From Spinacia oleracea (Eukaryota > Streptophyta > Magnoliopsida > Caryophyllales > Amaranthaceae): a stretch of 64,000 nt of DNA. A program made the position numbers and the translations under genes. The stretch lies in the NCBI RefSeq assembly GCF_020520425.1, contig NC_079487.1:125510385-125574384 (forward strand), read 5' to 3'. This document shows positions 35,701 to 47,886 of the stretch, in pieces (the first letter of the stretch is position 1; every line of letters begins with the position of its first letter). Under the pieces are notes generated by a model. That model had not been told where the DNA came from, made no database searches, and was given only the letters and a program-made list of their open reading frames with translations.

Positions 35701-36578
35701 CTGACTTGCAAGGATTTTCACATGAGCAACGCTACCTCCCTCTTAGTGTCTCACTCTCTTCCCAGTCCTCCTCCCTGTCACAAAAAATGAGCGGCAACAG
35801 TAATTGGATGATATTAATTTATTGAGTGTGTCCGTTGCAGGTTATCTCACTCACAGCTTCATACCTACATGTCCCTTTGCGTTATCCTTTGCGTTTGGGT
35901 GGTTCTCATTCATATATTAAAGATTGTGCACCGTATATTGATCAAGTATCATCAGTACCCTCCTCAACTGCCCTTGCCTCTGCAACTAAGAAGTGTTTGG
36001 AATTTCCACTATTTTTAGACGGGAAAGATGCAACCAGAGCAGCATATGCTATCTTTTTATTAAACAAGGTTTGCTAATTACTCAAATATTATTATGTCAT
36101 AGATTGGGAAGTATGAGGACTTCTAGTATTTGGTGAACCTTTTTAATAAATGCGTGCTGCTTCTTTATTGCCTGCCATTTATGTATGTGTTGGGATCATA
36201 GTAGATTTTTGAGTTTAAGCAGTATACATGTATGTTTAATTGTTTACAGTTGGTTTTCTTGCTTTAAGTTGCCTATTATACAGGAAGATATAATTTGTCA
36301 CTCTTTGCCTGTCATTTGATGTTCCTTTATAGGAGTATTCATTCATCCCTAGTGTTTGATGAGATATTGGACTGACTTGAATGAAATTCTCTAAGCATCC
36401 AGCTAAACTTTCTTACTTAATCAACTTATCTTTCTTAGCATTCCTTTGCATATTGCAGGATATAGAACAACTGTTGAATTACATTGGCATTAAAAGCTTA
36501 GGGCCTCGACATGTATTGGCTAATCTGAAGGAGCTGTTTAGAATCATTCTATCGCCAGAGTTTATAGAAAGTGAATGA
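32717..36578 (+). CDS. VPS38: VPS38 / UVRAG-like subunit of the class III PI3-kinase complex, complete
   Basis: Regulatory partner of VPS34-VPS15-ATG6 on endosomes, acting in vacuolar sorting and late autophagy (family knowledge). Coding exons: 32717-32878, 33877-34083, 34706-34886, 35387-35547, 35841-36068, 36459-36578, all in phase: 1059 nt, 352 aa, the length I know for plant VPS38. Residues about 20-120 form a predicted coiled coil ([20 protein letters not shown] heptads, then [20 protein letters not shown]). The rest is the ATG14/UVRAG/Vps38 domain ([20 protein letters not shown], then [20 protein letters not shown]). The ATG at 32717 is six bases after a splice acceptor, so the 5' UTR is spliced. 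UVRAG-like and ATG14-like proteins share this fold; length and C-terminus favour VPS38. The importin fragment starts about 300 bp past the stop. Confidence 0.9.
33560..33790. repeat. GCGCCT-rich dispersed repeat in VPS38 intron 1
   Basis: Words GCGCCTCA, AAAGGCGC and CGCTTCGCCT recur within 200 bp, unlike the AT-rich surroundings. Such GCGCC/AGGCGC stretches occur in many plant intergenic repeats; no TIR or target duplication found. Confidence 0.4.
34538..34625. mobile_element. Internally deleted Stowaway MITE, 88 bp
   Basis: CTCCCTATAAGTTACTTAAG... to GAACTTCATGAAACGAAGGTAG, flanked by TA on both sides (34536-34537 and 34626-34627). Ends resemble those of the elements at 40365 and 52865; most of the interior is missing. 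Confidence 0.5.
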
Positions 36579-36650
36579 TATCAGACCTTGTAAGCTAAGT
36601 ATAATTTTTGTAAATGTTTATTTTATTTTATTCACATAATGGGTACAGAT

Positions 36651-36668
36651 TTTTTTTTTTTTTTTTTA
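36651..36668 (+). repeat. T18-like homopolymer tract
   Basis: An uninterrupted run of about 17-18 T in the 3' region of VPS38. Confidence 0.9.
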
Positions 36669-36876
36669 CGTGAGCACCTGATCAAAATTCAAACATCGAC
36701 ATGAAGATGTGTATTCTTTGTGAAGCTAGCATAGGATTGACTCTGTGACATGTGTCAATAACTAAAATTTGCAATTATTTTTATATGCAAAAATAGTTTG
36801 TTAGAGGTTAAACTTAAGGACGACAAGGTGTCAAGGTGTCCTTAGAATGAAACTTAATATAAATTACCTGTTAATA

Positions 36877-37955
36877 TCCCATTAAATCAGGTAAGTAACC
36901 GGGCTTTCTAGAGATTTTCTTAAGCTTTATGATTCCGAATCATGAATGGCCCGACTGTTATCTTTATCATTCTTATTTCAGGTACTACCTGTTTTCCTGA
37001 TAGCTCTTCCTTTGAAAGAAGATCACCAGTGCACTGCTGTTTATAGGCGTGTTTGTAATCTTGTTTTGTCATCCCATCCTCAGGTATTATTCTTCGTGCA
37101 AACTAGTTATATGCTATATAGTCTGTTTGAGGATTCTTTAATTAATGACTAGCTTGGTTGATTCTTAATTTGTTTTGAATATACATGCAGATTCTTGTCA
37201 CTGGTACCAGACTCGTGAATCTTTTTGCTCAAGTGGCATTGTCACCCCATGGAGACTAGTGAAGTTGAAACCTAATCAGTAGGTCTTTTTCACATCTCAA
37301 ATCTATATGACCATAAAGTGCATACAAAAAACTGATTCCTACCGCGTCATTGAGCTGGGTTTCTTCATAGATTCTGAAAATGCCGACAAAAGAGAAGAAA
37401 GTTTGTCTAGGCCTATAGTTACTGAAAGTAATGATATATGATCTTTCACTCAGCTGCCTACCAGGTATTCTAATGTGCCAGTTTTCTGTTGCCATATTAA
37501 TTTTCAGCCATTCAACTTCCAGTTTGCACTTGATTCATTATATAACGATACTGATCTCTGTAATAGTGTTACTGATATGCAGGTTAGGGTCGATGTTCAC
37601 TCAATGTCTGCCTTTGTGTTTGACTTTGAGTTTTTGTGTACAGGTTCTGGGTCCTTTGGGGGGATCCGGGTATTGTATTGGACCACGGTTACCTGGTTCG
37701 CTAGTATGAGATTGGGTACGGGTTCACAATTTGCTACCTAATTTGCTAAATTAGACCAAAATTATACTATTTTGATGTTATAATTCGCTTTTTCGGTTCG
37801 CGGTTGTGGGCTGATTGGAGGATTAGGTAACACTGTGTTGGACAATCAAACACCTCGCAACACTCTCCTTAAAATTTTTGCTTGTTTATCAGTTTATGTG
37901 TAAGCTTTTGGATTTGATAGTGTGATATATAGAAAGAAGGATTGAAGGATGTTGT
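36877..37955 (+). pseudogene. Decayed duplicate of the importin beta-4 3' end
   Basis: Collinear with about 27410-28560: it retains the end of exon 18, the intron, exon 19 (36982-37083, VLPVFLIALPLKEDHQ with one codon lost), the next intron, exon 20, and the 3' UTR. Shared landmarks include GATTCCTACCGCGTCATTGA and TTGGACAATCAAA. Exon 20 has small indels that lead to an in-frame TAG near 37257, and the remaining C-terminus is lost. Introns are kept, so this is a DNA-level segmental duplication, not a retrocopy. No upstream exons are present, so it cannot make an importin. Confidence 0.92.
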
Positions 37956-39952
37956 TTCCAGTCTTTTCCAAATTCAATTTACATGCCTTTGCTGGGTTGC
38001 TGCTGGCAAATTAACGTGGTGTTTTCTTTAAACTACTTTTACTAATAATTTTTCGTCGATTCATATCTGTTTGTTTTAGCATGCTATTAGATTTTACTCC
38101 ATGCTAATTAGCATTGATTTAAATTAATCATTCACAAGGCTGCTGCCCAGTTTCATGGTGCCACTTATGTAAACTCAGTGCAGAGGCCAGAGCCCACAAA
38201 CTCCGCTGTTCATCTCGGGCCTCTCCGCAGCTGGCCCAAGACCCAGGCCCATAACTGAACAGGTTTCCTCCCACAAATCCGATTCACATCACGATTAATG
38301 ACTGCATCGGAGATGTAAGCAACTACTGTACTCCTTAAGAAGGATCTAATTACATACTTCATTTACTAACACTAACACTCCGTAGATAATATCATTGAAA
38401 ACTATGGACTAGTTTCCAACCTAAAAATTGGGGGTTAAGGTCCTGCTCTGTTGGATTTTATTTCAGCTTCATTCAGGTCAGTTTATCTCCATAGTTCCAT
38501 TCTCTTTAGCTCCAAGAGTCTAATGTTTCGTTCAATTTAGTTCAGCTTCATTCATTTCATGACATTTCAGTTCAGTTTAGCCAAATAAATTCAGAAAAAC
38601 ACGACCTAACCCCACTCAGGCCACTCGGAGCATTTGGAAGAGAGTTTCCTTTTATCCTTCCCCCTCTCAAAGTGTGTACCCCGCTAACTAGGCTGGATTA
38701 AACTAAAAGGGGGTTGGGGGGTACTTCGTATTAATTAATGAAACTGAGCCATTCTTCAAGATTTAACCGACCCTGCTTATATAAAAATATGACGATGCAG
38801 CCATATCTGTATTTTTGTAACAAGATTATGAAAGTTCCATAATTAGGTAACCTTTTCCTAATCAGGATATTGTTTGATTCTATGATCTGCTTTTTATTTA
38901 TTTTTTATATAACAAATACGCATATATACACATTAACTAGTCAACTACTCAACCGAGGTGACGGGAGTACTGTATAATCGTATGTAGCCAATATAGGTGA
39001 TATCTTTGGCTGGATAAGTTAAAACGACAAATATACATTAAGCTAAGATAAGCTAATAAAACAATGATATTTAATTTCTAATTTCATATAATCATGATAT
39101 GAAGTTGATTACTCCGTATAATATTTAATGTTGGATTCAACAGATAATAATGCATTTGTGTAATTGTATTGTGATGTTTTTTGTTGCTACTACAATTGAA
39201 TAATTCTGGTCTTCAACTTACTCTTATGCCATATTATTAGCACAAAAACTTTAGCTGGCTCCTGCTTGCAAATTATTTAAATGAACAACAAGACAATAAT
39301 AGTAATGATTGTCATAATAAAATACGATCGAGTAAGCTATAGACTAAATCTCGTACATGCTCGGATATTTTACACAATTTTTATTTGAATTTTTTATTTT
39401 ATAATATATTTGACTGAAATATTCCCCCAAAAGTTTTGTATAATTAAAATTATTGAACATTTAATCGTCTAAGATGCAATTCATGTCCGACCACATATTA
39501 CATATTTTATAGGCGTAATATGACCAAAATATTGAGTAATATGTTTTCCATTATCAACTTACATATTTGAGTATTTGACTAATATGTTACAAAAAATATT
39601 TTAATAAAATTATTATTACGTGGTACGGAGTACGTTGCATCTATTATTTACATAATATATAAACGAATATTAATTTTTATGTAAATAAAAGGATGGGAAT
39701 ATGAAATAAAAAGTTAAAGATTGTTTCTTAGGAAAGGGAATATTTGTTATTTGGCAGAAAAAACTTACACTAAGAAGTGTCATATATCATTTTTGGTGTA
39801 TGTTTAGTAGAAAGTTATAAATTATAGATTAGTCACTAAATGATTCTCCGTCGTTGGTTTTTTTAACTGTTTTTCCAATTGGTTATAAATCTTCTTTCCC
39901 AAAAATCTACAATTTGTGTCACAATTGAATTTATGTTTGACGGTATGATTCA

Positions 39953-40040
39953 TCAATTTTCCAATTAGGTATTGATGGCCTGATGGGTTTGATAAACTTT
40001 CAATTTTCCAATTAGGTATTGATGGGTTTGATAAACTTTC
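39953..40040 (+). repeat. Two-copy direct repeat, about 40 bp
   Basis: CAATTTTCCAATTAGGTATT followed by GATGGGTTTGATAAACTTTC occurs twice in tandem; the first copy has a small insertion (GGCCTGAT). Confidence 0.85.
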
Positions 40041-40364
40041 ATTCGTAAAATCGAATATTATTAGTTAAACAAAAAACAGAGTAGTTAAAGGTAAAAAAGC
40101 AAGAGATCTAGTAAAAACTATTTTTCCACCCTCTCTAACATAAGACCTACAAAGTGTTTTGACACTATTTTCATCAGTAATTAATAACTTATACCACGAG
40201 AGGAAGATTTCCTAATACTTTCTTCATAACCTTAATAAATTTACAAAAATACGTACTCGTAGTCTCGTATAGAAGTTTTACTCGATCAAGAAGCTTAGAG
40301 TGGCCAATTGTGATGCTGTTCATGCTGCCAACTTTGAACTACAAACAAAATTTATGATATATTA

Positions 40365-40614
40365 ACTCCGTTTCATAAAGTTCTTTACACTTTGAGAAAT
40401 GTGCCCAAAAATTAAAATTTTGACCATAAATTCTCACTATTATATCTATAAAAATTATCATGAGATATCTTGTTAGATTCGTCTCAAAATGTATTTTATA
40501 AATATCAAATTTTATAATTTTTTTGCTATACAGAATTTGATATATTAACGATCAAACATTGCACCGGAGTCTGTGCAAATAATAAGTGTAAAGATCTTTT
40601 TAAAACGAATGTAG
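40365..40614. mobile_element. Stowaway-like MITE, 250 bp (same family as 52865-53119)
   Basis: Ends ACTCCGTTTCATAAAGTTCT and AAACGAATGTAG, flanked by TA. The interior matches the element at 52865-53119, including TTGACCATAAATTCTCACTA and ATCTTGTTAGATT. Confidence 0.8.
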
Positions 40615-41929
40615 TATAGCTTAATTAAATGAATATATCTGTCTACTATTTAGCTGTCTGTTATTTAGAAGACGTCCAAAATTGTAGTAGTAGCAGATTA
40701 AATATATTGGAATATCCAACTTTACGTTTATTCTTACAAGTATTATTATTTGGTCAACCAATCATAAACCATTTCCTGCCAGATTGCTTAGCTTTCTTAG
40801 ATCTAACATAAAATGATGCACCAACTAACAAATCAAATTTAACTACTTTTTTATTCTGCAAACATAATATAATATTGTAACATTATATTTTCATAGATGA
40901 GGTCAATAAACAAGTCCATGATTGTTTGTTCTGCTGCTTGCATGTGGAACCTCTACACTGAGATGGTTTTCTCAAAAGTACATTAAATTAAATTAATGTA
41001 CGTGATCGATCTAGGGTTAAAAGTTTGACATTATGAGTTTTATGATCTTTATGAATTATGATTTATGACTTCAATGTTGTGAAAAAATAAAAAATGAAAC
41101 TTTTGAAGTGAATTGAAGATTCACTTATTCTTCTCCCCTACTCTTACAAGTATGGCTTGCAAGGCTGTTATATATAGGTGACCAAGATTAATTAGGATAT
41201 TAAAGAATTAAATAATACAAGTAATTCAATACTTTTTACCGGTTATCAAGATTAATTAGGATATTTTTAGACTAATACGCGAAAGATTTATAATTTTATA
41301 TTGTAGTGTGTTGCGTAAGTAAGCTGAGATAGCCGGAAAAGAAAAGTGTTGTAATTAGAAATTAAAAGAATTCAATTACTTAGCGGCATATGGTAAATAT
41401 ACGTACTTCATGTATACACTTAACGATAGTAGATTAGTAGTTCAAAATATATCAAGTTTCATAAAAAGACTATTGATTTTAATTCCTGTAAGAAAATTGT
41501 TGTGACTAATTAATATGATACTTAAATTCATTATCCTAGTGATAATGGCTAGTGTTGTAATAGTAGTAGTTGTTACGAACAACTTAATAATTGATGTTAT
41601 TGTTCTTTATCAACGATAGGATGAGCTACACAAATGTTGCATGATTAGTGACAAACTTCTTATTTACCCCCTTAAAAAAAGGCAACTAGTTTGGATATTC
41701 CAAAGAAGTACAAAATCCAACATAATTAATAATTTACTATGTACTACCTGATATATACTGGTATTATTCAATTTCGATTTAGAAGTTTAGTTAACAATTT
41801 AGAGAAAGTGGTAAAATATATGGTGTGACAAGTCACATAAAATTTTATACTTAGTGGTATATTTTGGATGTGAGATCAAACCCGGCCTATTAGGAGGCAC
41901 TTGGCCAAAATAAAATCACATAAGACTTT

Positions 41930-42110
41930 GGGAAAAGTCTCACATATAGAGAGAAGGATGAGATATCCCACTTAACAAGTTCTAAGGTGGTTCCATACTT
42001 CCATCCTTAAATCACATGGTAATAAGAGGGTAGCTCCTTAAGCTTATTAAATGATTAATTCTCTCATCTTGGATCATTGTGGGACACTCAAATGTGTTAT
42101 CTGAAAAAAG
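41930..42110 (+). repeat. Dispersed repeat, copy A
   Basis: Shares with 53745-53945 (same strand) and 45225-45410 (opposite) the series CCCACTTAACAAG, AAGGTGGTTCC, CACATGGTAATAAG, TAGCTCCTTAAGCTTATTAA and ATGATTAATTCTCTCAT. No TIR or coding region recognised. Confidence 0.75.
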
Positions 42111-42646
42111 CTATGTTTCAACGCATAAACTCAACCTATTCCTTAAATATAATCAAAGGAGTTTGTATTACCATCAAATATACCACCGTTGATAGCAACC
42201 CGGAGAATCCAATATTAGAAGATATGTTGTCTTGTCAAGGGGCTTAAATTACCATTATTTAGCCAATCGTTAGCAATTTACCGCTCTAGTACTAGTAGTC
42301 AAATAATAATCATGGTTACACACTTACACCAGTATATAGGCACATTATTGATACACATTAAATTTCTCATTTAAGTATTTAATTATAATTAATTCTAATA
42401 ATTGCTCATAAATACTCCGTAGGAGTATACGGAGTACTACGCATATCCATGGTATTAATACTAGAATATGCGGAGTACGAAGTATGTAGTATGATATGTT
42501 CGTATGTAGCACAGCCACACAGGAGATGTCAAGATCCAATTTTGTTGGATAGGATGGCAAGTGACGGGTGACAAAGGGCAACAATAATGTATGAAGTTAA
42601 AGTATATAGAGAATGTTCTTGCAAAAACCCTTTCTATTGGTAGATA

Positions 42647-42981
42647 TAAAGATGGTCGTGGGCCGGACCAAGTCGGGCTTCGGGAAGAGCCCATGGGCCG
42701 TGTGTCTAAACGGGTCGGGTTCGAGTCAGGCCCACTTTGTATCGTGTCGGGCTGGACCAAGTCGGAAAGTTCAAAACTGGGCTCAGGGACGGGTCGGGTC
42801 GTTGTGCCTAAGCCTAATTTTACTAAATTTAGCGTGTTTTGTCGAGTCGTGTCGTGCCTTGTCGTGATTTTTCCAAAAAAAATCGGCTTAGGCCCGTCTC
42901 ACGGCCCACGACTTTGTGCTCGTGTTGGGTCGTGCTTGTTTTGTGTCCTCGTCGGATCGGGCCGGCCCACAACCGTCTTTA
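42647..42981. mobile_element. hAT-type MITE, 335 bp, with perfect 8-bp target duplication
   Basis: TIRs TAAAGATGGTCGTGGGCCGG and the inverse CCGGCCCACAACCGTCTTTA (two mismatches). Perfect 8-bp direct repeat GGTAGATA on both sides (42639-42646 and 42982-42989). GC-rich interior (GGGCC, GTCGGG words) in an AT-rich setting. The open frames within are element sequence. Confidence 0.9.
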
Positions 42982-45224
42982 GGTAGATAGGAAATCCCCC
43001 TCCCCTCCCCCCCCCAAAACAACTTTTTTTCATTTTTCTTTTTTGACAAAGAGGTTAGACCAAAATTAATATTTGCTGGGGAACAAATAAGTGGTGATCA
43101 AAAGTAGGGTTAGGTTTTATACAAAAACTCATATCCTAAACCCGCACATTTTTTCGATCCATTAAATCAGACCTTTACGTTCGAACCATTGTTGATCAGC
43201 TCTACTACAAATCAATAATTTTCCTATGATTATTTAAAAATGTATAAAAGACATGTGGGTGTGTCTCCAATGTAGTAAAACATGCACACATTGACACATG
43301 ATAAGACATTTGGTAGGCACATTCAATGAATTGTATAATTAAGGTCGTATTTTGTTGCATTGCGGCCTTCCCATGTGAGTAAGGGGGCCTTAGATTTGAA
43401 GTTCAAACTCAAGGATATTTTGACAAGAACAAATAACTTGAGTTTCGACCAGTCAACTAAATGTTAATTGGTTTTGATTAGCTTATTTAAGGTACAACAT
43501 CCACATCTAATAAGTACGCACACAAATATCTCATAAAAGTATTTCATATAAATATGGTGGGTTAAACAAACAAGTGCTTTAGTGATTGTTGTTCACTTGT
43601 TTGATTGAAAAGTTTTTGGAAATAAAACATGCCTCACGTTTAAATCTTGAATCAACAAATATGTACCCCGTATTATATATAATTAGGTCAATTTATCAAT
43701 AGGCATGTCATTTGCGAAGAAGGACGCCTAATGCAGACGGTCCATGCACGTTACAGGTCAATAGTCATTGAGTTAATGGGAGAGAGGACTGAGCTATTTT
43801 GACCTCGATATTAATTTAGACCTCATACGACCTGGTATTCAAATTTATACGAAGTACTCCGTATGTTTTTTGGTAGCTCAAAAATAGAACTCGGAAAATG
43901 TTCCGAACTAGCGGGTGTCGAGCAGAAAAATTGGCCAGATGGTTGGCCGACTCGACATAAAGGAATGGCAATTTGTTATGGCCTAACCTTCCTTTTATTA
44001 CCCTACGTAATAAAAACTATTTTAAATAACCATCGTGTCCCGTCATCCTTGGTCCTTAGATATATACCCTGGTAACTTGTATGGTGTGCTCATTCAGCTC
44101 TTTTACCTTGGAACATTAGTCATGTTTTGTAAAAATATATATGTATATTTTTTGTTTAGATGGGACAAGAAAAAAGGTATTATAAATTACAAATAAGGAA
44201 AGAAAATTTCAAAATTGTAACCTTTTGGACTGGACATATAAGTACCTTCGGTCAACTTGATTTTTATTTTTAATTTTGTGTGAATGAGGCACAATGACGG
44301 AGGTGAGTATCGATCTCAGGATCACCTGGAATCGGGATGGAAACTCTAACCGGGATCACCTTCGGTCAAGTTGATGTGTAGCTTATCGCATTCAATTAAT
44401 TTGTCAAAAACACTAAAACCAAAAATAAACATATATTGCTAAGTAAGTCCAATTTCACATGTTGTTAACCTATCATTACACTTCTATCCAAAAAGAGTTA
44501 CAGTATATTATCCCCATCTTATATTCCGTATTGTTATATGATTGGCTATTCGACATCACTTAAAAAAAAATGAAATGAGGTAGCTTAGGTTAGAATAATT
44601 TGGAGTAGTACCGAGTAGATGCTCAAACTGACACAATTGGTTGTCCAAGTTTGTAGCTGCATCTTGAGAATCTACGTGATCCTGTGACAGAATGAAACCA
44701 TACACAAATTCGAATGTTAATGAACAAGTCCGTGACCTAATTTTGAAATTTATTCTAAGTTTCAACTTATCAACTTATCCACTTGTATGTAACATAATTC
44801 TATAAAAACAAATATCATAATGGAGTACATATTTTCTTTGTTAAATATAAATATTACGGAGTATAAATTTATTTTTTCTAGAAATTAATGAATTAATATA
44901 TTTTTCATTTAAACAAACTTAATATGTTAGTAAGGCTATATTATGTATGTAGTATGTAGTAACAAGTATTTGGAAGCGGCACCAATAAGTCAAAACCCGC
45001 AAAAGTCCCTTATAAAATACCGATTTATAGGTCTTGATTTATGTTCTTGATGTAGAGCTAATAAGTTAGTCATGCATGTTCGGAGTATATAATAAGTCAC
45101 ATTTTCGAATCTCTATTTCGATCCTTCCTTTGTACTAATTTGTATGCGTTCTTTCGCATTAAAAAATCTCGATCAACTACAAAGCAAGAAGCTAGTACTC
45201 CGTATAACTATATCACCTAGTATT

Positions 45225-45410
45225 CTGTTAAGATCTAACCCATGAAACATCACGTGTGAGAGTTTCACATTGATAAAAGAAAAGAGAGTAAATCATTTAA
45301 TAAAGCCAATGGGCTACTCCCCTTATTTTAAGGTGGAACCTTCTACGATCTTGTTAAGTGGACTCTTTCTCTATGACGGGTGCGGCTCAGACCCGTATTT
45401 AACATATTCC
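45225..45410 (-). repeat. Dispersed repeat, copy B
   Basis: Inverse of the copies at 41930 and 53745: GTTAAGATCTAACCCATGAA, CATCACGTGTGAGA, AATCATTTAATAA and AAGGTGGAACCTT, ending GACCCGTATTTAA. Confidence 0.8.
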
Positions 45411-46221
45411 CTAATACGAAGTACTAGGTGGGCCGAGGAAATTGCGGGCTCTTTGGGTTGGAGTTGGATGGATACGTTAATCCTTATCTTTTATAAATAG
45501 TTGAAAATAACAACACAAAGTATAATGTTATATATAATGCGAAATATGCCAAATTGTTTGTCTTTTAATCTTATAAATCACATGGATACACCTTATTTCA
45601 TGTGCTCTGCGGCTCTGCCTCTATCGATTTCCCTTTTTCCACCACCCTTTTGAGAAGTACCAAGTATAATTTTACGACGTCGTACTGTTTTCTTGTATGA
45701 TGCTATACGGAGGAATGAAAAAGGTGTAAATGAAATTAAATCGATTTCGGATATCATCACTTATAAAACTGTAATTAATCAAACTAACCATGTGGTACAA
45801 AACTATATACTTATAAAGTACGTAGTAGTGTAGTACAATGTACATTACATAGTACTTCAATATGATCCTTCATACACTTCAACCATGTATAGTCGTCTAT
45901 GGCTTAACAATGCATCTCACGCTTTTTAAACACAAAATCTAAATAAATAAATATGAAGTATATATTACGGATTACTTCGTGTTACATAACTCGAATAAAT
46001 AATGCGAAGATAATGAGAGTAATTCTTAAACACGAAACAACTACATACGAAGTATTTATTACAAATTACACTACACATCTAAGTAACGATATTGTTCCTC
46101 TCCTAATTTCATTGTTTATTCATTGAGAAGGAAACTAGGATACAGAGGAGTATGATATTTTCTTGCAAAATTATGCCATAACTTATTCAAAGTTATGACC
46201 TTTTTAAATTGAGGTTTTCTG

Positions 46222-46538
46222 AATCTATACTGGATATACCATTAAAATGGTATACTAAGGGTAAAATATTAACTTCAGTTGGTATATTAAGGGCTAAATG
46301 GTAAGTTTATGTAATAAATTGAGTCTGGCCCACGAAAAATAACATTTATCTTTGACTTGTGAGTACCAAACTATGTTGTTTGAAACCAAATAAAAATGAA
46401 ACCATGTTACCAAACTATGTTGTTTGGTATCACATGAGAAAATACAACTACATTTCTTATACTAAACTATTTAGTTTGGTACTAAATAAAAATGCAGAAT
46501 ATTAGTATACCATTTCAATGGTATACCTAGTATAGATT
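46222..46538. mobile_element. MITE with palindromic TIRs, 317 bp
   Basis: TIRs of about 37 bp beginning AATCTATACTGGATATACC and ending in the inverse. Each arm itself contains a palindrome (TATACCATT..AATGGTATA). The interior repeats an ACCAAACTATGTTGTTTGGT motif, also palindromic. No target duplication identified. Confidence 0.75.
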
Positions 46539-47713
46539 AAGACTTCCTCCTTTAAATGTTCAAAACGGAGTACTTAGCAAAACTTAAAAGTTAAAGATGT
46601 CAATCAAAATGGAGTGGCAACTACTTATCAAAACGCAGGAATAAAACTTGTTAATTTGATTTGATTTGATTGCTCGGATTAGGGTTTCATATTATTGGGT
46701 TTTCTTTACCATAAATTGAAAAATAAAAAATGTAGACTATCAGATTAAATAGGACAAAAATAAAGATGGATAGGGTATTGCCAAACCTACAAATCTATAA
46801 AATAGGTAGGTCCCTTTTGCCAATTAATGGAAAAATTGACCGACTTTATTTACCCATTCCTTTCTTGTTTTTCTTGTTCATTTTATAGTCAGAGATTCGA
46901 GATTCTCCCGTGCTAAGCTCTACCATGAGCAAAGCGTTCAGTCGTCAAATCATAAGAACGTAAAATCATTACCCCTCTCTTGTGTAGTAGACTAGTACGA
47001 GTAGTTCATTCATGTTACCATGCATTACTATTTACTATGAGTACAAAATGCAACATATATATTAAAATATATATACGTAATAACTTGCACAAATTACACC
47101 TTGTTGTACGTCTAGCTAATTTAAATCTTGCTGTTTTGGACTTATTTTTCGTTTATCAATTCAGTTCAGTTTAACGATGTTTGATGTATACGTTAATGCG
47201 TGAAGTTATGTACTCCCTATTAAAAACGACAATGTTGCGCGTGAAGAAAAGCTACATTTTTATCCTAAACCACTACGGAAGAGCTTCAAACATTTGTTAT
47301 TAAAAATTTGTGTTATTTTGCGTGTAAAACATAAATTACACAAAAGTATGTTCTGTTATTTCGTTTACGTGGTCATTAAAAAAAATTATATGGAGTACAA
47401 GTTTGTGTTTTCGTTTACGCAAATCCTACTTTCGATTCTCTCCGTATTATAACTCTTGGTTTTTGCTATCATAAATGGATCAAGTAAATGTGTAATGACC
47501 TTTGTAAATATAGTAATTATTATGTGCGTTAAGAATAAACGTAGTATTTCATTACAAGAATTTGTTTTTTTAACGACAACCTAATAACGATGGGTCAAAA
47601 ATCCATCGCAAAAATCTTTTGCGACGGGGATATATAACAACCAAGTAAAGACGAGAACATCCGCCGCAAATGTCTTTTACGACGGGTTAACGACGAGATT
47701 TTCCATTAATAAC

Positions 47714-47875
47714 TGTCAAATATTGTGTAATCTCGTATCATTCTCATTAATCACACACGTATATATAGTACAACTCAGTTACCTAAACCCTAGGTACACA
47801 TTAGGTAACATACCATAGTTAGGACTCTACAGAATATTCACAGAATAATATCTAATATCTTAACATATCTTAACA
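47714..47875 (-). repeat. Copia 3' LTR, 162 bp
   Basis: Identical to the LTR at 52455-52616. On the element strand it contains a TATA-like CTATATATAC about 55 bp before its end. Confidence 0.97.
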
Positions 47876-47886
47876 TCCCCCCTCAA
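47876..47886 (-). promoter_or_regulatory. Polypurine tract of the Copia element
   Basis: TTGAGGGGGGA on the element strand, directly before the 3' LTR; primes plus-strand DNA synthesis. Confidence 0.9.

Larger units (their letters stand above)
37956..47549. other. Gene-free, repeat-bearing intergenic region
   Basis: About 9.6 kb, strongly AT-rich, no recognisable gene on either strand; the open frames present are short and featureless. Contains the MITEs at 40365-40614, 42647-42981 and 46222-46538, dispersed-repeat copies at about 41930-42110 and 45225-45410, and a 40-bp tandem duplication (39953-40040). Many TACTCCGTA-like words occur here. Confidence 0.6.

Noticed and set aside
36982..37260. 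A second functional importin gene
   Set aside because: Only the last exons are present, and exon 20 is disrupted by indels and a stop.
42591..42986. 131-codon ORF with GC-rich codons
   Set aside because: Lies almost entirely in the hAT MITE at 42647-42981.
43150..43200. tRNA-like GTTCGAACC word near 43177
   Set aside because: No flanking stems that fold as a tRNA cloverleaf could be found.
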